A stretch of 41,887 nt of DNA from the NCBI RefSeq assembly GCF_023243045.1, contig NZ_JALKFX010000081.1, positions 1 through 41,887 on the forward strand, written 5' to 3'. Of the stretch, positions 35,613-41,887 are shown piece by piece. This DNA is from Frankia sp. AgB32 (GTDB lineage: Bacteria > Actinomycetota > Actinomycetes > Frankiales > Frankiaceae). Within the stretch, counting starts at the first letter, position 1. Each line of letters opens with the position of its first letter. The position numbers were made by a program, and so were the translations under genes. The notes under the pieces were generated by a model. It was not told the origin of the DNA. It did not search any database and saw only the letters and a program-made list of their open reading frames with translations.

Positions 35613-36092
35613 TCACCAGACAGGGCGCAGCGGCGGAACGGAGTCGCCCGCAAGGGCACGGATCATCGCCGCGAGTTCGGCGCGGGGCATCTCCAGGCCG
35701 ACCTCGCGCAGTTGCGCGGCCAGCCGTTCCTCCAGCTCGTGCAGGGTCTGGCCGGCCACCGCGAGGTGGGTTCGGGCCCGGTCGGTCAGGACGACGAGCT
35801 TGCGCCGCCCGCCCGCGGGGTGTGCCTGGCGTTCGACGTAGCACCGTCGTTCCAGGTCGTCGATGATCTGGCCGGCGGCCTGCTTCGTAACGCCGAGCTG
35901 CTCGGCCAGCTCGCTGCTGGTCGCGCCAGCGCCGCCGAGCGCTTGGAAGACCAGCCCGTGCACCGGGCGCAGATCGTCGTAACCGGCGGCGTCGAGCCGG
36001 CCCACGAACTCGCCGAGGACCAGCTGGAAGGCCATCCCGAGCAGAAACGTGATCTCGGTGCGCTCGAGTGGGTCGTGGGTCGTCACCCGCAC
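35613..36092 (-). CDS. MarR-family transcriptional regulator
   Basis: A winged-helix repressor of 159 aa. The recognition region is SSELAEQLGVTKQAAGQIIDD with the wing YVERQAHPAGGRRKLVVLT, and the N- and C-terminal helices form the dimer. It is divergent from a cupin gene with two perfect palindromes between them, so it probably represses itself and the cupin gene and is released by a small ligand. GTG 36092 is chosen for GAGGTG about 8 bases upstream; GTG 36086 is also in frame and the TTG at 36107 is less likely. Confidence 0.88.
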   Translation of the reverse strand: MRVTTHDPLERTEITFLLGMAFQLVLGEFVGRLDAAGYDDLRPVHGLVFQALGGAGATSSELAEQLGVTKQAAGQIIDDLERRCYVERQAHPAGGRRKLVVLTDRARTHLAVAGQTLHELEERLAAQLREVGLEMPRAELAAMIRALAGDSVPPLRPVW

Positions 36093-36095
36093 ATC

Positions 36096-36124
36096 TTGAC
36101 ACCTCAAGGTAAAGCCACTTTACT
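36096..36124 (+). promoter_or_regulatory. Likely promoter of the cupin gene
   Basis: TTGACA at 36096-36101, a 17-base spacer, then TTTACT at 36119-36124 as a fair -10. The first MarR palindrome covers the end of the spacer and the -10, so binding would block RNA polymerase. Confidence 0.55.
36109..36123. promoter_or_regulatory. MarR operator palindrome 1
   Basis: GTAAAGCCACTTTAC: perfect 6-base arms around a 3-base centre. The same arms are in palindrome 2, 24 bases on centre to centre. Confidence 0.8.
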
Positions 36125-36131
36125 CATCGGT

Positions 36132-36148
36132 AGTAAAGCAACTTTACT
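36132..36148. promoter_or_regulatory. MarR operator palindrome 2
   Basis: AGTAAAGCAACTTTACT: perfect 7-base arms around a 3-base centre, just upstream of the cupin ribosome site GGGAGG. With palindrome 1 it makes a paired operator in the divergent promoter. Confidence 0.8.
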
Positions 36149-36159
36149 TGGGAGGCGCC

Positions 36160-36534
36160 ATGTACGTGATCAGTCAGAGCGAGCAGCGGACGACCACCAC
36201 CCCCGCCGGCTCGATGTTCGCCCTGGCGGGACCGAGCCAGGGCAGCGCCGAACTCAGCACCTGGCGCGTGGAACTCGCCGCGGGCTCGTCCACCCCCGTG
36301 CATGTCATCGACCGCGAACAGGTGTGGATGCCGCTGTCGGGCGAGTTCGAGGTCGAGGTCCACCGCGAGGCGGCTCGGGCCAAGGCCGGTCAGGCCATCG
36401 TCGTGCCCGCTGGCGCGGTACGGCGCCTCAAAGCCGTGAGCGGCCCAGCCGAGGCGCTGGTCGCCATGATGATCGACGGCAAGGCGATGCTGCCCGATAG
36501 CGAGGACAAGATCCCTCTTCCGTGGGCGCAGTGA
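36160..36534 (+). CDS. Small cupin-domain protein
   Basis: A single-domain beta-barrel protein of 124 aa. Cupin motif 1 appears as the stretch from STPVHVIDREQVWMPLSGEF to EVEVH and motif 2 as GQAIVVPAGAVRRLKA. The usual two His of motif 1 are reduced to one His, so metal binding may be weak or absent. Such proteins bind or modify small molecules such as polyketides or quinones. ATG 36160 has GGGAGG 5 bases upstream. It is divergent from the MarR gene with two operator palindromes, so likely induced by the ligand MarR senses. Confidence 0.8.
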   Translation: MYVISQSEQRTTTTPAGSMFALAGPSQGSAELSTWRVELAAGSSTPVHVIDREQVWMPLSGEFEVEVHREAARAKAGQAIVVPAGAVRRLKAVSGPAEALVAMMIDGKAMLPDSEDKIPLPWAQ

Positions 36535-36553
36535 GGTCCGCGCGGCAGGGCGG

Positions 36554-37174
36554 TTAGCTGGTTCCCGTGGGTTGGGGGGGCGTCGGCGATGACCATGTCC
36601 ACGAACGCCAGCGCCTCGGTTCGTCGGGTGAGGGGGTTGCGGTAGAGGGACCTGCGAGATTGCCGCGCGTCCAGTGAGCGAGTTCCTCGGGATTGGCCGC
36701 GATATCGCATTCGACGGGCTTGGGGCCGCGGATTGCCGCGCCGTGGCGGGCCAGGCTGTGCCAGGTGACAGGGTGGCGTTGGTGATCGCAGCGCGGATGC
36801 AACCGTCGGCCGTGAGCATGCGGTCCGGGTGATGCCTGTCCTGGAGGCCGGGCGAGATCGAGCCAGGTGGTGTAGATCCCGTCGAGGGGCGGGTGGTGGG
36901 TCAGGTCGGCGTGGATGCGGGTCAACGCCGCGACCTGCTGGTCTGCGGGGACAGTGGTGACAGCGACGAAGTCGATGTCGCTGGACCCGGGCCGGAAATC
37001 GCCCAACGCCGCGGAGCCGATCACGTAGAAGCCTTCCACGAGATCGGGATCTGTGGCATCGGCAGCCAGCAGGTAGGCGTCCACGGCATCATGTACCGCG
37101 GCAGGAAGCGTTGAGACTCGTGGTTGTCTGCTCTGACGATGCGGTGGCGACTGATCTGGGTCGCTGATGGTCAC
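36554..37174 (-). pseudogene. Decayed nucleotidyltransferase (aminoglycoside-adenylyltransferase-like)
   Basis: The N-terminal part is intact: YVIGSAALGDFRPGS followed by SDIDFVAV is the polymerase-beta-like nucleotidyltransferase motif with the two metal-binding Asp. The later segment HPVTWHSLARHGAAIRGPKP and LAHWTRGNLAG is also in frame, but the piece expected between them lies in another frame (TADGCIRAAITNAT), and the C-terminal YRNPLTRRTEALAFVDMVI is in a third frame. At least three frame changes are needed, so the gene is probably inactive. GTG 37174 overlaps the stop of the small gene at 37171 as GTGA. Full relatives modify aminoglycosides or other small molecules. Confidence 0.65.
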
Positions 37175-37515
37175 CGGCTGGAGTACCGGGTGGCGAGGTC
37201 CCGGGCCCAGCGGGCGGCGCCCGTCGCCTGTCCGGCGGCCATCGGGCTGCCCGGCAGTCGGCCCAGGCGCTCCACGTGCTCGGCGAAGCGCAGGTGCTCG
37301 CGTTCGGCGTGGTTCCGGCAGGGCAGGCAGGTGACGCTTTCCGGCCGGCGGGACGTCATCGCGTAGGCAACGCGCAGACCGCATCCGGTGGTGACGACGG
37401 TCGGCGCGTCCGGTGCGCTGCCGACCGACGCGACGACCAGGTTGCGGTACGCCGCTCCGGTCTGCAGCACCCTGTTGTCCACGTGGATGTGCGGATCACC
37501 CGGGCCCGTCGACAT
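37171..37515 (-). CDS. Small protein with Cys-rich C4-like segment
   Basis: A 114-residue protein. DDNR-like and DPHIHVDNRVL stretches at the N-terminus, then TTGCGLRVAYAMTSR and ESVTCLPCRNHAEREH; the Cys spacing (C, about 17, CxxC, then His) could hold a zinc ion. No family recognised. ATG 37515 is chosen; GTG 37518 precedes it directly. Its TGA overlaps the nucleotidyltransferase start by 4 bases, so the two were once co-expressed, perhaps as a two-gene unit. Confidence 0.5.
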   Translation of the reverse strand: MSTGPGDPHIHVDNRVLQTGAAYRNLVVASVGSAPDAPTVVTTGCGLRVAYAMTSRRPESVTCLPCRNHAEREHLRFAEHVERLGRLPGSPMAAGQATGAARWARDLATRYSSR

Positions 37516-37518
37516 CAC

Positions 37519-38000
37519 TTCAGTATGCGCCCGCGAGAGCAGCGAAAGGCGTGGAGCAGGCTCGGCTTCATCCGCGGTCCCTGGGCCGCCGGAGACCTGG
37601 GCAGTGGATCAGCAGCCTGGCGGCATGAGCCGCCGACGTGCGACGGTCCCGCTCGCTGCGATGTCGGCATCGTGACGCCGAACGGTTCCTGCTCGATCAT
37701 TGCCCCGTCCTCGACGTCCATGAGATCAGCCGGCCCGCCGCGCCAATGTGCTCGACGGGGCGGCCAGCCATGGGGCCAGGAGGATGGGGAGCCGGCCTCG
37801 CTGGTCAGCGGACTGGGTGGGCGACGCAGAGTCGTGAGGGACGATGTGCGGCGGACATGCGGAGAGCATCGGTCGTGTGCTGGGCTGGGTCGGGACCCCC
37901 GGGGGAGGGGCATGCCGGTGGGACCGCGCCGGCTGGGGTACGGCCCGTATCTCCCACCCGCATGCCCCGGACGATCACATGGTGTCGCCGGCACGGAACC
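37519..38000. other. Gap between small Cys-rich gene and amidase-like gene, no gene seen
   Basis: Several open frames in both directions have no recognisable domain and look like high-GC chance frames. CCCCCGGGGG at 37896-37905 is a short palindrome. Possibly decayed sequence, like the adjoining nucleotidyltransferase remnant. Confidence 0.35.
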
Positions 38001-38846
38001 TCAGACGCCGACAGGCATCCCGGTCCGCGCCGTGGAGCTTTCCTGCTGCGTGCGCTTGGGGTGGGTGTAGAGCCAGTATGCCTTGTCCCACGTGGCATCC
38101 CCGCAGATGCCGTCTACCTTGACCCGCGCATATCCCCTGTTCGGGTCCCCCTGAAGAAACTTGATCGCCTTCACGGTATCGTCATCATATCTTCCATTCA
38201 CATGTAGGAACTTTGGATTGGACGGCGAGGAGTTCGCATAGATCTCGTTGTACCATCTCTGAATTGTAAGAACCGCGCCGACGGGATTGGAGCCGTAGTT
38301 GGGATAGAGGGTCGTCCAAGCGCCCACCGGATCCGGTTCGTCACGATCGGGGCTCTGCCACGGATTCTCCGCGCCTTTGACGACGGCGTCGTACTGGCCA
38401 GCCTGTATTCCGCTGAGGCGGTAGAATCCGTCGGGGCAGGCTCCGGTGGTTCCGGTGCGGCTGATGTCAGAGCCGTCTATGTTCGTCAGTGGCCAACCCA
38501 GCTCGGCCTGCCCCCACCTGAGAAGCTCGCTCAGTCGCCACTGCTGGCTGATGGTCAGAAGATCCTCTCGCTCTCCCTCAAGTATGCAGTAGATCTTCGG
38601 TGGACCATCCGGGATCGGCGGCCAGGCGGTCTCGTCGAACGGAATGTACTGCTCGACCCTGCCGTTCTGGGACAGCCACAGGTGCGCGCTTATGTTCTGG
38701 CTTGGCCGGTTGAAAAGTCGGTACAACGAGCCGGTGGACCCCTGGTTGAGCACAATCGGACTCTGTTCCGACGGCTCCGGCGACCGGTTGGAGACCGGCC
38801 GGTAGTTTGCGGGCGGGTACAACGTTGCGACCATATTTTCCGCCAT
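38001..38846 (-). CDS. Amidase-like peptidoglycan-recognition protein, zinc ligands missing, with PG-binding domain
   Basis: A 281-aa protein with no signal peptide. Residues 30-150 follow the N-acetylmuramoyl-L-alanine amidase fold: IVLNQGSTG where active enzymes have the zinc His (IxxHxSAT), SAHLWLSQNGRVEQYIP, ETAWPP, a helix LRWGQAELGWPLTN, and GACPDG with the late Cys. The first His is replaced by Asn34-Gln35 and the second ligand before the Cys is absent, so catalysis is doubtful. Residues 191-257 match a peptidoglycan-binding type 1 domain (TIQRWYNE, then VNGRYDDDTVKAIKFLQ and VDGICGDATW). ATG 38846 has AGGGAG about 9 bases upstream. GC is lower than in the neighbours. Divergent from the kinase. 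Confidence 0.72.
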   Translation of the reverse strand: MAENMVATLYPPANYRPVSNRSPEPSEQSPIVLNQGSTGSLYRLFNRPSQNISAHLWLSQNGRVEQYIPFDETAWPPIPDGPPKIYCILEGEREDLLTISQQWRLSELLRWGQAELGWPLTNIDGSDISRTGTTGACPDGFYRLSGIQAGQYDAVVKGAENPWQSPDRDEPDPVGAWTTLYPNYGSNPVGAVLTIQRWYNEIYANSSPSNPKFLHVNGRYDDDTVKAIKFLQGDPNRGYARVKVDGICGDATWDKAYWLYTHPKRTQQESSTARTGMPVGV

Positions 38847-39087
38847 AACGGGCGAACTCCCTGTGGGACGTGACTCCCGCGGTGTGGGAGCAAAATCTGT
38901 TGTACGGCTTGTCGAGGCATTACGACGCCTGGTTGCCACCCATTCCCCTGGCAGTGCTGTGTCGATCAAAGTGTCAGGAAGGTGGCTTCCTTGGCGTCAC
39001 GTCCAACCTAGATCGGGGTCCGGACGGCTGCGACTCGAGTTCGTGACGACTATTTGACAGGATGCGGAGAGGTAATCTTTCGGCCGT

Positions 39088-41439
39088 GTGTCGGTAGCTG
39101 GGAAGGACGGGTATGGTCTACCGTGCGAAACTCATCTGGGAAGCGCGGGAGCGACGAGCTCGGTGATTGTTGATCGTGCCTTGATCGAGGCGATTCTGCC
39201 GCAGTACGAGATCGGCGCCGAGCTGGGTCGGGGTGGGTTCGGCCTGGTGCTCGCCGGGCGGCATCGGCGGCTTGATCGCTCGGTGGCGATAAAAATCCTG
39301 GTGGCCGACATCGCCGGCAGCGATCCGGATCGGTTCTGCACCGAGGCGCGGATTCTCGCCCGCCTCGACCATCCGCATATCGTCCGGTTGTACGAATATG
39401 TGGAGTCGGCCGGCCTGCGGCTTATCGTGATGGAGCAGCTCGCTGGCGGCACGCTGGCCGCTCGCCGCGGAATCGTCAGGTCGCCCATGGTGTCCTGCGC
39501 GATCGCGCTGGCAGTCTCGGAGGCACTGGGCTGCGCGCATGCCGCCGGGGTGCTGCATCGCGACGTCAAGCCCAGCAATGTCCTGCTGACCGTCGACGGT
39601 TTGCCGAAAATCACCGATTTCGGTATTGCGAAGCTGTTCGACGGCTCCGGTGGAGCCACCAGCTCGGTGATTGGGACGTGGACGTACATGGCGCCCGAGC
39701 AGTGGCGTGCCGGCCGACTGATGCCTGCCACCGACCTGTACGCGCTCGGCGCGGTGCTCTACGAACTGCTCACCGGACGGCCGCCGTTCCCCTCCGGTCA
39801 GTCGCCGGAGGCGCTGTTGCGACACCATCTGATGGACATTCCGGCAGCGCCGCCGGGCGTCCCCGCACCGGTCGCCGCGGTGGTGCTGCGGGCGCTGGCC
39901 AAGAAGGCCACCGACCGGCCGCCGACCGCCCGAGCGTTCACGATCGAACTCGGCCGCGCCGCCGCCGCCGTGTTCGGCCGCGACTGGCTGATCAGCAATG
40001 ACGTCCGGTTGCTGCTTCCCGACGATGTCCTCGACGCCGTCCGTACCGTCGGCGCGGTCCCTGCCAGCGCGGCCCCTGCCAGCGCCGCACCTGCGGCCAT
40101 CAGTCAGCCACCGTCCGACGTGGGGGATGGGCCGAGCGCGGTGCCCGCGCCGCGCTCGGCCGCCGCGCCCCCCGCTACCCAGGGCTCGTCATCACAGCCC
40201 CGAACGCAGGCCACCACTTCGCCGATGCCGCATGCGCGGCGCGACCCGCTCGGCGATCCGCGCGCGTCATGGAACTGGCTACTGATCGGTGGCCGGCACG
40301 CCAGGCGGCTGGGCGCGGTGACGGGCACGGCCGCCGCGGTGGCTTTGGGCGTGCTTCTGTTCGAGGCGCTCGGTGCCGGCGGATCGGCGGAACCGGCCGG
40401 TCGGCCGACGGCGGCGGCGACCCTCCGGCCGGAACGGACTACGGCGGCTTACCACGGTTTCGCGGTGAACGCTGGACTGCTCGGCCCCAACGACGTGACG
40501 GTCGACGGGGCGGGCAATCTCTATGTGACCGACTACGATTCCGGCCGGGTGCGTCGTATCGGTCCGGACGGTCGCGTCGACAGCGCGGTGGGAGACGGCA
40601 CGGAGGGATATTCCGGGGATGGCGGCCCGGCGGTCCACGCACAGCTGCGGGACGCTGACGGGGTAGGCGTGGACGCCGCCGGCGACCGCCTGATTCTCGC
40701 CGACGGCGGAAACGAGCGGGTGCGCGTTGTCTCCGCCACGGGGGTGATCGGGACGCTGGCCGGCAACGGGAACCCGGCCTTCTCCGGCGACGGTGCACCC
40801 GCGATCAATGCCGGCCTGTCCGCCCCCACGGGAGTGGCCGTCGACGCTGCCGGCACCGTGTACGTCGCGGAGTTCGACACCGGCCGGATCCGGCGCATCA
40901 CCCGCGGCGGTGTGATCAGCACAGTTGCCGGTACCGGCCAACCCGGGTTCTCCGGGGACGGCGGACCGGCGACTCGGGCGGCCCTCAACGGGCCGTGCGG
41001 GCTCGCGATCGACACCGCCGGCAACCTCTACGTCGCGGATTCGCAGAACAACCGCATCCGTCGCATCAGCACCGGCGGGAAGATCACCACGGTGGCGGGC
41101 GCCGGCGTCGAGGGGTTCTCCGGCGACGGCGGACCGGCCACCCGGGCCCTGCTCCACGGCCCCAGGCGGGTTGCGGCGGCACCGGACGGCACCCTGTACA
41201 TCGCCGACACCCACAACAACAGAATCCGCCGCATCAACACGGCTGGCGAGATCAGCACAGTCGCAGGCACGGGCAAGGGCGCCTACTCCGGTGATGGCGG
41301 TCCAGCGACGAGCGCGACCCTGAAGATGCCCGACGGGATGACCGTCGATCGCGCAGGCAATCTCTTCATCGCCGATTACGGCAACCATCGGATCAGGCGC
41401 ATCGGCACCAACGGGAGTATCAGCACCGTGGCCACCTGA
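39088..41439 (+). CDS. Membrane Ser/Thr protein kinase with extracytoplasmic NHL propeller (PknD-like)
   Basis: A 783-aa receptor kinase. Kinase domain about residues 40-295: GRGGFG loop, Lys69 in VAIK, HRDVKPSN at 157-164, DFG at 177-179, APE at 202-204; all canonical. Then a Pro/Ala/Ser linker, one TM at about 409-429, and from about 455 to the end six NHL repeats (VTVDGAGNLYVTDYDS..., each with a SGDGGPA-like loop) forming a beta-propeller outside. This matches the build of M. tuberculosis PknD, which senses an extracellular signal and phosphorylates intracellular targets. The start is GTG 39088, or a later GTG near 39160 with GGGAG upstream. It is divergent from the amidase-like gene. Confidence 0.92.
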   Translation: MSVAGKDGYGLPCETHLGSAGATSSVIVDRALIEAILPQYEIGAELGRGGFGLVLAGRHRRLDRSVAIKILVADIAGSDPDRFCTEARILARLDHPHIVRLYEYVESAGLRLIVMEQLAGGTLAARRGIVRSPMVSCAIALAVSEALGCAHAAGVLHRDVKPSNVLLTVDGLPKITDFGIAKLFDGSGGATSSVIGTWTYMAPEQWRAGRLMPATDLYALGAVLYELLTGRPPFPSGQSPEALLRHHLMDIPAAPPGVPAPVAAVVLRALAKKATDRPPTARAFTIELGRAAAAVFGRDWLISNDVRLLLPDDVLDAVRTVGAVPASAAPASAAPAAISQPPSDVGDGPSAVPAPRSAAAPPATQGSSSQPRTQATTSPMPHARRDPLGDPRASWNWLLIGGRHARRLGAVTGTAAAVALGVLLFEALGAGGSAEPAGRPTAAATLRPERTTAAYHGFAVNAGLLGPNDVTVDGAGNLYVTDYDSGRVRRIGPDGRVDSAVGDGTEGYSGDGGPAVHAQLRDADGVGVDAAGDRLILADGGNERVRVVSATGVIGTLAGNGNPAFSGDGAPAINAGLSAPTGVAVDAAGTVYVAEFDTGRIRRITRGGVISTVAGTGQPGFSGDGGPATRAALNGPCGLAIDTAGNLYVADSQNNRIRRISTGGKITTVAGAGVEGFSGDGGPATRALLHGPRRVAAAPDGTLYIADTHNNRIRRINTAGEISTVAGTGKGAYSGDGGPATSATLKMPDGMTVDRAGNLFIADYGNHRIRRIGTNGSISTVAT

Positions 41440-41460
41440 TGCCGCCGCCCGCAGCGGTCG

Positions 41461-41587
<127 letters not shown>

Positions 41588-41590
41588 GGC

Positions 41591-41740
41591 GCCGACAAAC
41601 GACAGGACCAGGGGTGGCACGCCCACCGACAACAAGCGCTGTGCGTACCGGCTGTCGGTGCTGTCCACGCTGTCCAGGCAGTCCGGATCCTGCGCTGGCG
41701 GCGGGTGAAAGACCGCCAGAACCAGCCAGGCCGCGATCAT
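41591..41740 (-). CDS. N-terminal fragment of a small membrane protein
   Basis: From ATG 41740 the frame reads MIAAWLVLAVFHPPP, a first hydrophobic segment, then a short acidic loop, then YAQRLLSVGVPPLVLSFVGA, a second hydrophobic segment, before running into the G/C tract. The 3' end is therefore unknown. No family recognised. A longer N-terminus is not excluded. Confidence 0.45.
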
Positions 41741-41818
41741 GCCGGAGCCCCGCAGTGGCCCCCCTTCCCGCTTGAAATCTCGACCCCCAGGCGTGCGCTG
41801 CCGCCATGGCCCAATGGC

Positions 41819-41830
41819 GCTTAGTTAAGC
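41819..41830. promoter_or_regulatory. Short palindrome near the right edge
   Basis: GCTTAGTTAAGC: 5-base arms around a 2-base centre, in an otherwise GC-rich 147-base non-coding stretch upstream of the small membrane protein. A possible operator; no family assigned. Confidence 0.3.
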
Positions 41831-41887
41831 GGTCCGGGCAAGGATGATCTTCGGTGGCTGATCATGTCGGGTGCCGGTGTCTGTTGG

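Noticed and set aside
41821-41887. Possible tRNA or insertion-sequence end at the right edge
   Set aside because: No cloverleaf could be built and no terminal repeat partner is visible in the window.

Overview
This is about 42 kb of high-GC DNA from an actinobacterium. GTG starts are common, coding third positions are strongly GC-biased, and the genes include the secA C-terminus with an Rv3235-type neighbour, actinobacterial FprA, kinases with extracytoplasmic sensor domains and a large ATP-binding LuxR regulator. A Frankia-like organism is my best guess, but nothing here proves the genus. No rRNA, tRNA, CRISPR array or complete insertion sequence was seen.

Layout. Positions 1-3077 hold the SecA C-terminus, an Rv3235-family protein, a truncated LysM protein and fprA. 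Positions 3078-5722 are a gene-poor, visibly lower-GC stretch ending in a two-TM protein with a C-terminal effector-associated-type (EAD) domain, the best candidate in this window for part of a conflict/defence system. Positions 5771-15557 are mostly minus-strand metabolism and envelope: an orphan ParA ATPase with GGCCCGAACGG repeats upstream, pheA, a tightly packed bkdABC branched-chain 2-oxo acid dehydrogenase operon, then uppP, a DedA protein and a COG4705 membrane protein. Positions 15839-20456 hold a lipoprotein convergent with an atypical membrane Ser/Thr kinase, and an M20 dipeptidase. Positions 20699-25309 hold a reductase remnant, a two-gene ABM-like/fascin-like unit, and a large LuxR regulator broken by an 8-bp tandem duplication. 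Positions 25849-29645 are an araD-araA-araB operon for L-arabinose catabolism. Positions 29853-34678 hold a secreted protein and an AraC-VOC-UvrA-like operon that looks like a drug-response cassette. Positions 34891-38846 hold a secreted protein, a divergent marR/cupin pair with two perfect operator palindromes, a decayed nucleotidyltransferase with a small overlapping partner, and an amidase-like protein lacking zinc ligands. Positions 39088-41439 encode a PknD-like kinase with an NHL propeller.

Quality. Four long G/C-only tracts (about 78-138, 1632-1690, 25679-25811, 41461-41587) look like sequencing or assembly artefacts. They damage the secA linker, the LysM gene and a small membrane protein at the right end, so protein sequences beside them should not be trusted.
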